Shown: positions 36,408 through 45,115 of the stretch, piece after piece
How positions within the stretch are numbered: position 1 is the stretch's first letter
How the letters are laid out: each line of letters starts with the position of its first letter
Origin: Solitalea agri
GTDB taxonomy: Bacteria; Bacteroidota; Bacteroidia; Sphingobacteriales; Sphingobacteriaceae
Reading direction: 5' to 3'
DNA length: 64,000 nucleotides
Assembly: GCF_023914155.1 (NCBI RefSeq)
Contig: NZ_JAMWYS010000053.1
Span: 211,339-275,338, forward strand
The notes under the pieces: model-generated
Seen by the model: only the letters and a program-made list of their open reading frames with translations
Told to the model about the DNA's origin: nothing
Database searches by the model: none
Position numbers and translations under genes: made by a program

Positions 36408-39236
36408 ATGGAAATCGGTCAACGATTAACTTCAATTTTACCTGCAAACAGAATTAAAACCCGTCTGATTGATTTGGTAGCTTATGCTGCCGATGCAGGA
36501 TTTTACCATCTTCAGCCTAAAGCAGTAGTATTGCCGGTTTCGGAAAAGGAAATACAGGATCTGTTTGTGTTTTCACACGAGAATGCAATTCCTTTAACCT
36601 TTAGGACTGCAGGGACAAGCCTTTCGGGGCAATCAGTTACGGATGGTATTTTGGTTGATCTTAGCCAATTTTGGAATAAGATTATCGTAGAAGAGAATGG
36701 AGACAAAGTTCGTGTACAGCCCGGTATTACTGGGGCTTTGGTAAACGCTCATTTAAAAAAATACAAGAAGAAAATAGGGCCCGATCCATCGAGCATTAAC
36801 TCAGCGATGATGGGTGGGATTCTTTCAAATAATTCAAGCGGAATGTGTTGCGGAGTGGTGAATAATTCATACCATACCACCAAATACATTCGCTTTATTT
36901 TGCCTAACGGTAAGGTGTTTTCTACGGAAAACCCTGAAGATTACAAACGGTTTCAACTTGAATGTGCTGCAGTTTATTATAAAATTGCCTCTTTACGAGA
37001 GCGGATTTTAAATAATGAAGAGCTACAGCAGCTGATCAGACGTAAATACAAAACAAAAAATACAGTGGGGTATTCAGTCAATTCGTTTATTGATTATGAT
37101 GAACCGCTGGATATATTGGCCCATCTTTTAATTGGAGCCGAAGGAACTTTAGGGTTTATTTCGGAGGCAGTATTAAATACCATTGCTGATTATCCGATGA
37201 AAGCCACGGCGCTGATCTATTTTCCATCGATATATGATGCCTGCAGTGCCATTGTTCCATTAACAATTTCAGGAGCGGAAGCAGTAGAGCTGATGGATCG
37301 TGCTTCGTTGCGTTCTATTGAACACATTATGGGCGTTCCTGATCTCTTAAAGTCATTGCCGGAACAGGCGGCGGCTTTACTGGTCGAGTATCAAGGGAAT
37401 ACCGAAGAGGAGCTGCAGGCAAAAGTTCAGCAGTTTTTAAACCTTTCGTCAAACCTTAGTCTGGTTAATCAGCCACATTTCACGCGTGATGCTGCTGAGC
37501 AGGATTTCTTATGGAAACTTCGCAAAGGGATGTTCCCGGCGGTCGGAGCTGTACGGGCAAGTGGAACAACGGTAATATTAGAAGATGTTGCTTTTCCGGT
37601 TGAAAAACTGGGGGATGCCATCCTCGATCTTCAACAACTCTTTGCCAAATACAATTATCATAATGCCATCATTTTCGGACATGCTAAAGATGGTAACATA
37701 CACTTCGTTGTTACCCAGGCATTTGATTCTGCCACGGAAATTGCCCGTTACGACAGTTTTTTGAATGAGGTTGTTGAGCTGGTGGTTAAAAAGTATGATG
37801 GAACTCTAAAGGCGGAGCACGGAACGGGCAGGAATATGGCTCCATTTGTAGAAACAGAATGGGGGATCGAGCTCTATACAATTATGAGAGAGCTGAAACT
37901 CATTATTGATCCACGTCAGTTATTAAACCCAGGAGTGATCATCAACGATGATAAAAAGGCTCATATTAAAAACCTGAAAGATCTTCCGCAGGTAGAAGAA
38001 GAGGTAGATAAATGTATTGAATGCGGATATTGTGAGCATAAATGCCCAAGCCGTAATCTAACATTAACTCCTCGTCAGCGTATTGTGGTTCGCCGTGAGT
38101 TGGCGGCTTTACAAAATAAAGGAGATAAAAAAGCGCATCAACAACTGCTTAGCCAGTATCAGTACGATGGAATGGATACTTGTGCGGTTGATGGGATGTG
38201 TGCAACTGCTTGTCCTGTTGATATTAATACCGGCATGTTAATTAAGCGCCTGCGCCGCGAAAATCATGGCGAATTTTCAAATAATGTCGCATTATGGGTG
38301 GCTAAAAAAATTGGCTTTGTAGCCCAAATTGTAGCACTTGGCCTGCGTGCCGGTGTTAGGTTGAACAAGGTATTCGGTGAAAATACAACAAGAAATATTA
38401 CGGAATCGTTGAGGAAATTGGTTCCAGCCGTTCCTTTATGGTCAAACCAAATAGTGCCTGCTCCTGCATTTTCGCAGTTTATAACGCCTGATTTAAGAGA
38501 AAAGGAGCAATCGGTAAACGTAGTTTATTTCCCCACCTGCATTTCACGTGTAATGGGTGGTTCTGCTGATGGTAAGAAAAGTACAATTGAAACGATTATC
38601 AGTGTTTCCCAAAAAGCAGGTATAAATTTATTGATTCCAGATGGAGTTCAAAACTCTTGTTGTGGTCAGATATATTCATCAAAAGGTTTTTCCAAAGCTT
38701 ACGAATACAATTCAAACCAAACCATTGAATTACTTTGGAAATGGACACTTGGCGGCAAATTGCCGGTGGTATTAGATATTACATCTTGTACACACACCTT
38801 GCATGACTGTCGCCCTGTGTTAACCGATGAGAATAAAAAACGATTCGACTCGATCAATATTCTGGATAGCATCGATTATATCGCTGATTACGTTCTTCCA
38901 AAAGTAGAAGTAAGGAATAAAAAGAACAATGTGGTGCTTCACCCGGTTTGTTCTACTTATAAAATGGGTATTGAAGGTAAATTCAGAAAAATTGCCGAGA
39001 AGTTATCCAATCAGGTGACAGTTCCTATGCATGTCGGATGTTGTGGTATGGCTGGGGATAGGGGATTTCTATTTCCGGAGTTAACCCATTCGGCAACAGC
39101 GCAAGAAGCAGGAGATGTAAAGGATGTTAAGTTCGAAGGTTATTTCTCATCGGCTAAAACCTGTGAGATGGCCATGTCAGATGCTGTTGGGAAAAATTAT
39201 GAGTCGATTGTTTATTTAATAGATGAGTGTGTTTAA
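36408..39236 (+). CDS. Fused FAD/Fe-S D-lactate dehydrogenase-type oxidoreductase (Dld-II-like)
   Basis: The 942-residue fusion has an FAD-binding type-4 domain (TFRTAGTSLSGQSVTDGILVDLS, GPDPSSINSAMMGGILSNNSSGMCCG), an FAD-oxidase C domain (GHAKDGNIHFVV, KAEHGTGRNMAPF), two 4Fe-4S motifs (CIECGYCEHKCPS, CAVDGMCATACPV) and a C-terminal CCG-type cysteine-rich domain (SCCGQIYSSKG, GCCGMAGDRG). This is the architecture of Shewanella Dld-II D-lactate dehydrogenase; YdiJ-type D-2-hydroxyglutarate dehydrogenases look similar. Immediate linkage to murQ, whose reaction liberates D-lactate, favours D-lactate as substrate. Electrons would go to the quinone pool or a soluble acceptor. Confidence 0.88.
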   Translation: MEIGQRLTSILPANRIKTRLIDLVAYAADAGFYHLQPKAVVLPVSEKEIQDLFVFSHENAIPLTFRTAGTSLSGQSVTDGILVDLSQFWNKIIVEENGDKVRVQPGITGALVNAHLKKYKKKIGPDPSSINSAMMGGILSNNSSGMCCGVVNNSYHTTKYIRFILPNGKVFSTENPEDYKRFQLECAAVYYKIASLRERILNNEELQQLIRRKYKTKNTVGYSVNSFIDYDEPLDILAHLLIGAEGTLGFISEAVLNTIADYPMKATALIYFPSIYDACSAIVPLTISGAEAVELMDRASLRSIEHIMGVPDLLKSLPEQAAALLVEYQGNTEEELQAKVQQFLNLSSNLSLVNQPHFTRDAAEQDFLWKLRKGMFPAVGAVRASGTTVILEDVAFPVEKLGDAILDLQQLFAKYNYHNAIIFGHAKDGNIHFVVTQAFDSATEIARYDSFLNEVVELVVKKYDGTLKAEHGTGRNMAPFVETEWGIELYTIMRELKLIIDPRQLLNPGVIINDDKKAHIKNLKDLPQVEEEVDKCIECGYCEHKCPSRNLTLTPRQRIVVRRELAALQNKGDKKAHQQLLSQYQYDGMDTCAVDGMCATACPVDINTGMLIKRLRRENHGEFSNNVALWVAKKIGFVAQIVALGLRAGVRLNKVFGENTTRNITESLRKLVPAVPLWSNQIVPAPAFSQFITPDLREKEQSVNVVYFPTCISRVMGGSADGKKSTIETIISVSQKAGINLLIPDGVQNSCCGQIYSSKGFSKAYEYNSNQTIELLWKWTLGGKLPVVLDITSCTHTLHDCRPVLTDENKKRFDSINILDSIDYIADYVLPKVEVRNKKNNVVLHPVCSTYKMGIEGKFRKIAEKLSNQVTVPMHVGCCGMAGDRGFLFPELTHSATAQEAGDVKDVKFEGYFSSAKTCEMAMSDAVGKNYESIVYLIDECV

Positions 39237-39263
39237 GAAAGAAATGAGAGAACGATAAATGGT

Positions 39264-39317
39264 TAAATTGTTTTATTGTTAGAACGAGTCCTTTCAATTT
39301 AACAATAAAACAATTTA
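39264..39317. terminator. 18-bp perfect inverted repeat between convergent genes (bidirectional terminator)
   Basis: The arm TAAATTGTTTTATTGTTA at 39264-39281 is exactly complementary to 39300-39317, with an 18-base loop. It lies between the stop codons of the dehydrogenase (plus strand) and DeoR (minus strand) genes. The stem has only three G/C pairs, so its efficiency as a terminator is uncertain. Confidence 0.6.
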
Positions 39318-39338
39318 GCAATTACTCTCTATTAACAT

Positions 39339-40082
39339 CTAAATCACTTCAATATATTTATGATAGCCTAAAAGCGACTGGCTATTAGTGACTAAATCAG
39401 TGATCAGGTAATGAATTGCGTTTAATCCACAAACTTTCAGATTTTGAGTCGTTTCCAACTTTTCTCCAATGGTAACAATAGCAGTTTTGCGTGAAGCCTT
39501 TAACATGGCCTTTTTAACCTGTACTGCTTCCCAATCCGAATCAGTAATTCCGTTTTCCACTGAAAGACCATTCGTTCCCAAAAAGCACAGATCGACATTA
39601 ATTTCAGATAACTGGTTAATTACCTGTGAACCAATACTGATGTGTGCGCTCGGTGAAAGCTGTCCTCCAATGAGGATTACATCACTATTGGTGTTTTCAA
39701 CGAGCTCTAAAGCCACTAATGGACTAATGGTAAAAAAGGTACATTTCAGGTGCTTTGGAATTGCTCTGGCTATCTCAATCATTGTGGTGCCACCACCGGC
39801 TAAAACAACCATGCCGTCTTCAATTAAGCCTACAGCCTTTTTGGCAATGATTTTCTTGGCATCTTTTGCATAGGTTTCGCCATCTGCAAATGGGAAGTGA
39901 AACGATTTGGAAAGCGCTCCGCCATGAACCTTAATAATCTGGCCTAATTCAGAAAGTTCATTTAAGTCTCTTCTGATGGTATCTTCAGATACATTCAATA
40001 AACGGCTTAGGTCAGCCGACAGTACCTTATTGTGGAGGTTGATCTGCTTGATTATAAAATTTTGACGTTCTTCTTTGAGCAT
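39339..40082 (-). CDS. DeoR/GlpR-family transcriptional regulator
   Basis: The 247-residue protein has the DeoR winged helix at the N-terminus (RQNFIIKQINLHNKVLSADLSRLLNVSEDTIRRDLNEL ... IIKVHGGAL) and the C-terminal DeoR sensor domain of sugar-phosphate-isomerase fold (VVLAGGGTTMIEIARAI, DLCFLGTNGLSVENGITDSDWEAVQVKKAML). Family members are usually repressors relieved by phosphorylated sugars; GlcNAc-6-phosphate or MurNAc-6-phosphate would fit here. The gene converges on the dehydrogenase and diverges from the lactate permease, so it probably controls one or both blocks. Confidence 0.93.
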   Translation of the reverse strand: MLKEERQNFIIKQINLHNKVLSADLSRLLNVSEDTIRRDLNELSELGQIIKVHGGALSKSFHFPFADGETYAKDAKKIIAKKAVGLIEDGMVVLAGGGTTMIEIARAIPKHLKCTFFTISPLVALELVENTNSDVILIGGQLSPSAHISIGSQVINQLSEINVDLCFLGTNGLSVENGITDSDWEAVQVKKAMLKASRKTAIVTIGEKLETTQNLKVCGLNAIHYLITDLVTNSQSLLGYHKYIEVI

Positions 40083-40412
40083 GAACTGTGTATATAGAAA
40101 GATGGCTTAAATATAAATTAAATTTGCTTTAATGCAGTTTTCTGCGGCTTTTAATTGCAGAATCCACTGATCTTTCAAAATAAAATCCTTTATAAAGCAA
40201 AAAGCCGCTGACTGATCAATCACCCGATTTTCTGGCTTAACGCTAGCTGTTGGAAGGAAAGCTAATGTTAACAGGTGTTGCGTGTAAATTATTGGTTATC
40301 AAAAAGATGTGTTTTATTAATTAACTGGAACGAAAAACAAGCAGTTCTAATTATCATTAATAAACGTTAAATTAACTATAGCAACGACCACGACAAACTC
40401 AACATACCACTT
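40083..40412. promoter_or_regulatory. Divergent promoter region of deoR-like and lactate permease genes
   Basis: This 330-base gene-free region must hold both promoters. At 40125-40141 the minus strand reads AAAACTGCATTAAAGCA, resembling the 10-bp units upstream of the SusC gene at 23748. A single GCGTGTAAAT at 40280-40289 is a weak relative of the second repeat type. I see no small ORF. Confidence 0.45.
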
Positions 40413-41930
40413 ATGGATTATCTCACTATTTTTCTAGCCTTAATCCCGGTTTTAATGTTAATCGTTATGCTTGGATTTTTAAAAGTTCCTGGTGACAAAA
40501 GTGCTCTGATTGCTTTAATTACAACCGCAGCCCTTTCTCTTTTGGGATTTAAATTCTCTTTAGGGTCGATTGGCCTTTCCATTGTTTTTGGCGCATTAAA
40601 AGCACTATTTCCCATTATCTTAATCATTATTATGGCTATTTATAGTTATAATGTGTTGCTTTTTACAAAAAAAATGGATGTGCTAAAACATCAGTTTTCA
40701 AACATATCCTCAGATAAATGCATTCAGGTTTTATTGCTTACCTGGGGTTTTGGTGGATTATTGGAAGGGATGGCGGGTTTTGGCACTGCCGTTGCCATTC
40801 CTGCGGCCATTCTAATAGGATTGGGTTATAAACCGCTGTTTTCAGCACTGGTAAGTCTCCTTTCCAATAGTGTTCCCACTGCATTTGGAGCTGTTGGAGT
40901 TCCGGTTAAAGCTATTGCTGTTGAAATTGGGCATGCAAATCTTCAACAGTTGGGAAGCGAAGTGGTATTCCAGTTGATTCCTTTAATGTTGCTAATTCCT
41001 TTTATAATCGTATTCTTAACTGATTCGAGCTTAAAAGCATTGCCTAAAAACATATTCTTAAGTATAGTGGTAGGTGGAGTATCCATTGTGGTGCAATATT
41101 ATTCCGTTATTTATATTGGTGTAGAAACTCCGGCTGTATTAGGTAGTATTGCCTCTATAATTGTGATTGTTATTTGGGGCAAATTAACAGCTCCCAAAAA
41201 AGATTCAGGCAATGATGCCGAAAGCATCAGCACACAGAAAATTATAAATGCATGGGCGGTTTATGGCTTAATTTTAATTTTAATTATAGGCACAAGTCCA
41301 TTGTTTGGTCAGTTTAGAGCTTTTCTTCAGTCAATTAGTGCAACCCCTATCAACCTGACAATTAACAACTCCGTTAAAACAGTTAAAATATATTGGCTTA
41401 CTGACGGTGGTTTTTTACTCTTTTTAGGCTCAGTAATTGGCGGACTACTCCAAGGAGCCTCCTTTGGTGATTTAATGAAAGAGCTTGGGAGAACCATCCT
41501 TAGTTTGAAGAAAACCTATATTACGGTTATATCTCTTATTGCATTATCTACCATTATGGATCTATCCGGAATGGTTGCCGTACTAGGATTGGCATTAGCC
41601 ACTGCAACAGGTGCGTTTTACCCATTGTTTGCTCCTGCAATAGGTTGCTTAGGTGCATTTCTAACGGGCAGTGATACTTCATCTAATATTTTATTCGGAA
41701 AACTTCAAGCCAGCGTGGCACAGCAAATCGGTGAAAAACCCAGTTGGCTTGCTGCCGCAAATACAGTAGGAGCAACCGGTGGAAAAATTATATCACCGCA
41801 AAGTATCATCATTGCAACTTCTGCATGTCATCAACAAGGGAAAGAAGGGGATATTATGAAAAAAGCCCTACCTTACGCTATTTTTTACATTATAGTTGCC
41901 GGTTTAATGGTATACTTCTTCGGAAAATAA
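40413..41930 (+). CDS. lldP: Lactate permease (LldP/LctP family)
   Basis: The 505-residue, multi-spanning inner-membrane protein carries the LctP signatures WGFGGLLEGMAGFGTAVAIPAAILIGLGY and NSVPTAFGAVGVPVKA, plus DLSGMVAVLGLALATATGAFYPLFAPAIGCLGAFLTGSDTSSN near the C-terminus. It imports lactate, and often glycolate, with protons. It begins a plus-strand operon with the second, split dehydrogenase (19 bases to the next gene), as lldP and dld-II are linked in Shewanella. Confidence 0.94.
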   Translation: MDYLTIFLALIPVLMLIVMLGFLKVPGDKSALIALITTAALSLLGFKFSLGSIGLSIVFGALKALFPIILIIIMAIYSYNVLLFTKKMDVLKHQFSNISSDKCIQVLLLTWGFGGLLEGMAGFGTAVAIPAAILIGLGYKPLFSALVSLLSNSVPTAFGAVGVPVKAIAVEIGHANLQQLGSEVVFQLIPLMLLIPFIIVFLTDSSLKALPKNIFLSIVVGGVSIVVQYYSVIYIGVETPAVLGSIASIIVIVIWGKLTAPKKDSGNDAESISTQKIINAWAVYGLILILIIGTSPLFGQFRAFLQSISATPINLTINNSVKTVKIYWLTDGGFLLFLGSVIGGLLQGASFGDLMKELGRTILSLKKTYITVISLIALSTIMDLSGMVAVLGLALATATGAFYPLFAPAIGCLGAFLTGSDTSSNILFGKLQASVAQQIGEKPSWLAAANTVGATGGKIISPQSIIIATSACHQQGKEGDIMKKALPYAIFYIIVAGLMVYFFGK

Positions 41931-41949
41931 TTTATAAAACATAAGCATT

Positions 41950-44088
41950 ATGCTAGCTCCTGCATATCAGAAATTTAAAGAGGCAATATCCAATTTTATT
42001 GACTCCAAACGAATCCTGACCAGTTCTTTGCAAACGCTGGCTTACGGAACGGACGCCAGCTTTTACAGGCTCATTCCAAAAATTGTGGTTCTCGTGCGTA
42101 ATGAGTCTGAAGTTATTGGGATTATTAAGGAAGCTAAGAAATTGGACATTGCGTTGACCTTCCGCGCAGCCGGAACCAGTTTATCCGGACAGGCTATTTC
42201 CGATTCAGTATTGGTTGTGGCTACTCATGGCTGGAAACGCTACGAGATTTTTTCTAATAATGAAAAGATCAAACTAGAGCCTGGGATTGTTGGGGCCTCA
42301 GCTAATAATATTCTGGCTCCACTAGGGTTAAAAATTGGCCCCGATCCGGCATCAATAGGCGCGGCAATGATTGGTGGGATCGTTGCCAATAATGCCAGTG
42401 GAATGTGTTGCGGCATTGCTCAAAACAGCTACCAAACAATCGCTGATATCAGAATCGTAATGAATGACGGAACAGTTTTGGATACCGCAGACGCCCAAAG
42501 TGTTCAGGCTTTTAAGAATTCAAATGCTGCGTTGATCAAAGAGATTGAAGCGATGAGAGATGAGATCAAAGGCAATGAAGCACTTTTCTATCGTATCAAA
42601 AATAAATTTAAAATAAAAAACACCACTGGCTACAGCATTAATGCATTGGTTGATTATGAAGACCCTATTGAAATCATTAAGCATTTAATGGTAGGCTCAG
42701 AGGGGACTTTGGCATTTATCTCAAACGTTACTCTAAATACTGTAACCGACGAAAAATACAAAGCATGTTCCCTGGTTATTTTTAACAGTATTTATGATGC
42801 CTGTAATGCTACCGCTTTATTAAAATCAAGTCCAGTTTCAGCCGTTGAATTATTGGATCGAAAATCTATTCGCTCGGTTGAACAGGATCCTCTTGCGCCA
42901 GCGTATTTCAAAACTTTGCCTGAATTAGCATGTGCTTTATTGATTGAGTGCCGTGATAATGATCAGGCTAATCTCAATCAAAAACAACGGCAAATTCGTT
43001 CCGCAATTGAGTCAATTCCTACTTTTTCGGAATATGAATTTACTAGTGACCCTGTACAATATAATTTTAACTGGGCTGCTCGCAAAGGCTTATTGCCTAC
43101 TGTGGGTGCACTTAGGAAAAATGGAACAACAGTAATTATTGAAGACATTGCGTTTCCTCTTCCTAAGCTCGCAGACGCATGTATAGCCTTACAAGATCTA
43201 TTTGCAAAATACCAATATGATGATGCCGTTTTGTTTGGACATGCACTGGAAGGTAATCTGCATTTTGTTTTCTCTCAGGATTTTTCAACGCAAACCGAAA
43301 TTGACCGCTATGAAAACCTAATGATGGAATTGGCTGTTTTGGTGGTCGACCAATTTGATGGATCTTTAAAAGCAGAACACGGTACAGGGCGAAATATGGC
43401 GCCGTTTGTTGAAAAAGAGTGGGGGAATGAAGCCTATAGAATTATGAAACGCATTAAAATGATTTTCGACCCTAAGAGTAAAATCAATCCGGGCGTTTTA
43501 ATTAATGGTGACCCCAAAGTGCATCTTAAAAACCTTAAACCGTTACCTGAAGCCGATTCCATCATCGATAAGTGCATGGAATGTGGGTTTTGTGAACCTC
43601 ATTGCGTTTCTGAAGGGTTGACTCTATCGCCTCGTCAACGTATAGTAATAGCCCGTGAAATCAGCCGATTGGAAAGTACGAATGAAGATGCGCAAAGATT
43701 AGCCGAAATTAAAAAAGATGCAGTTTACCAAGTGGATCAAACTTGCGCTACTGATGGTCTTTGTGCATTGGCTTGTCCTGTGAAAATTGATACAGGCAAA
43801 TATGTAAAACGGTGGCGGGCCGAAAGACTTGAAAACAGCGATAAAAAGACGGCTGCTTATATTGCCTCTCATATGGCTGAAACTACGGCTGTTCTGCGTG
43901 TCGGTTTAAAAATTGTAAAAGTATTTCATTCTATCCTTGGAACCTCTATCATGACAGCAATGTCGAAATTCGTTCATGTTATCACTTTTGGTAAAGTGCC
44001 TAAATGGATACCTGAAATGCCTAAAGGTGCTGTTAAAATAAATATAAAACCCGCAAAAATTAAACCCACTAACGGACATGAAGATTAA
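41950..44088 (+). CDS. FAD-linked oxidase / Fe-S subunit of a split Dld-II-like dehydrogenase
   Basis: The 712-residue protein aligns with the first three quarters of the fused enzyme at 36408-39236: FAD-binding (TFRAAGTSLSGQAISDSVLVV, GPDPASIGAAMIGGIVANNASGMCCG), FAD-oxidase C (GHALEGNLHFVF, KAEHGTGRNMAPF) and the two Fe-S motifs (CMECGFCEPHC, CATDGLCALACPV). In contrast to its paralogue it stops before the CCG domain, which is encoded by the next ORF. The tail after the Fe-S region (about 100 residues, ending in a Lys-rich segment) matches the linker of the fused protein only loosely. Confidence 0.9.
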   Translation: MLAPAYQKFKEAISNFIDSKRILTSSLQTLAYGTDASFYRLIPKIVVLVRNESEVIGIIKEAKKLDIALTFRAAGTSLSGQAISDSVLVVATHGWKRYEIFSNNEKIKLEPGIVGASANNILAPLGLKIGPDPASIGAAMIGGIVANNASGMCCGIAQNSYQTIADIRIVMNDGTVLDTADAQSVQAFKNSNAALIKEIEAMRDEIKGNEALFYRIKNKFKIKNTTGYSINALVDYEDPIEIIKHLMVGSEGTLAFISNVTLNTVTDEKYKACSLVIFNSIYDACNATALLKSSPVSAVELLDRKSIRSVEQDPLAPAYFKTLPELACALLIECRDNDQANLNQKQRQIRSAIESIPTFSEYEFTSDPVQYNFNWAARKGLLPTVGALRKNGTTVIIEDIAFPLPKLADACIALQDLFAKYQYDDAVLFGHALEGNLHFVFSQDFSTQTEIDRYENLMMELAVLVVDQFDGSLKAEHGTGRNMAPFVEKEWGNEAYRIMKRIKMIFDPKSKINPGVLINGDPKVHLKNLKPLPEADSIIDKCMECGFCEPHCVSEGLTLSPRQRIVIAREISRLESTNEDAQRLAEIKKDAVYQVDQTCATDGLCALACPVKIDTGKYVKRWRAERLENSDKKTAAYIASHMAETTAVLRVGLKIVKVFHSILGTSIMTAMSKFVHVITFGKVPKWIPEMPKGAVKINIKPAKIKPTNGHED

Positions 44089-44094
44089 TTAAGC

Positions 44095-44114
44095 ATCCCG
44101 ATAGTTATCGGGAT
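44095..44114. repeat. Short palindrome ATCCCGATA-GT-TATCGGGAT
   Basis: Perfect 9-bp arms sit in the 71-base spacer between the two halves of the split dehydrogenase. Closely related palindromes occur at 58235 and 58402, so this is a dispersed REP-like unit. Confidence 0.65.
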
Positions 44115-44159
44115 TGATGGCCGATTAAAAACAAAACACTTTCAGAAAAAAGAACTAAG

Positions 44160-44876
44160 ATGAATACAACAGCCGATTTAAAAGTAGTTTACTTTCCTTC
44201 TTGCATAAACAGAAGTATGGGGAAAAACAAGTTTCAGGATGCTGATGATCTGCAGCTAACGGAACTAACCCATAGGTTGCTTGTTCGAGCAGGGTTTTCT
44301 ATAATTTATCCCGAATCTTTGGATGCTCATTGCTGTGGCATGCCTTTTTCCAGTAAGGGATTTGCAGAAGCTAATCATACTCAATCAAAGGCACTCGAAG
44401 CCGACCTGTTGAAAGTTTCAGAGAATGGAAAATATCCCATTTTATATGATATGAGTCCATGTTTTTATCATTCGAAAGAGGAATTCACGGCTCCTTTGAA
44501 AATCGTGGATCCTATCCAATTTATGCTGGACTTCGTTTTGCCGAATTTAACCATCAAGAAAAAGAAAAGTACTGTAACTGTATTCCCGGTTTGTTCGGTT
44601 AAAAAAATTGGAAAAATGGAACAGCTTGTTTTATTGTCAAAATGGTGTGCTGAAAAGGTTACCGTTATCGAAAGTAATTGTTGTGGTTTTGCAGGAGACA
44701 GGGGTTTTCTCGTTCCTGAGCTAAATGATTATGGATTACGAAACTTAAAAGATCAAATCCCGGCAAACTGTAACGAAGGCTATTCAACCAGCAGAACTTG
44801 TGAAATCGGTTTGGAAAAATCGAGCGGAATTAATTTCAGATCTATTTTTTACCTGATTGATGAAGTAACCCGTTAA
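44160..44876 (+). CDS. CCG-domain (cysteine-rich) subunit of the split Dld-II-like dehydrogenase
   Basis: The 238-residue protein matches the C-terminal quarter of the fused paralogue from its VVYFPSCINRSMG start: AHCCGMPFSSKGF, FPVCSVKKIG, SNCCGFAGDRGFLVPEL, YSTSRTCEIGLE. Both CCG motifs are intact, which argues for a working separate subunit rather than a decayed fragment. The ATG at 44160 begins right at the domain boundary. LldE/GlpC-type subunits are known as separate proteins in related systems. Confidence 0.9.
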   Translation: MNTTADLKVVYFPSCINRSMGKNKFQDADDLQLTELTHRLLVRAGFSIIYPESLDAHCCGMPFSSKGFAEANHTQSKALEADLLKVSENGKYPILYDMSPCFYHSKEEFTAPLKIVDPIQFMLDFVLPNLTIKKKKSTVTVFPVCSVKKIGKMEQLVLLSKWCAEKVTVIESNCCGFAGDRGFLVPELNDYGLRNLKDQIPANCNEGYSTSRTCEIGLEKSSGINFRSIFYLIDEVTR

Positions 44877-45018
44877 TAGTTGAGGAGACAACGATTTGCA
44901 CCTTGTTCGTGCCTTATGATAAAGGTGTAATAGCGACTATACATCTTCCTTGTATCGTTATTTATATTTTTTCCTTTGTTTAGCAATTGTTGATTCGGCT
45001 TTTTGTATATGCCCGTTC

Positions 45019-45104
45019 TTTTCCCCAAAATTCTCGTAGTCAAATATCAAAACATGATGTAAATCATAAGCTGTTAGTAACTATTAAGATAGTTTTGGGG
45101 AAAA
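45019..45104. repeat. 12-bp inverted repeat in the leader of the fasciclin gene
   Basis: TTTTCCCCAAAA (45019-45030) is exactly complementary to TTTTGGGGAAAA (45093-45104). The right arm ends 11 bases before the fasciclin start codon, so an RNA hairpin could cover the translation start region. Confidence 0.5.
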
Positions 45105-45115
45105 CTAATTTTACA

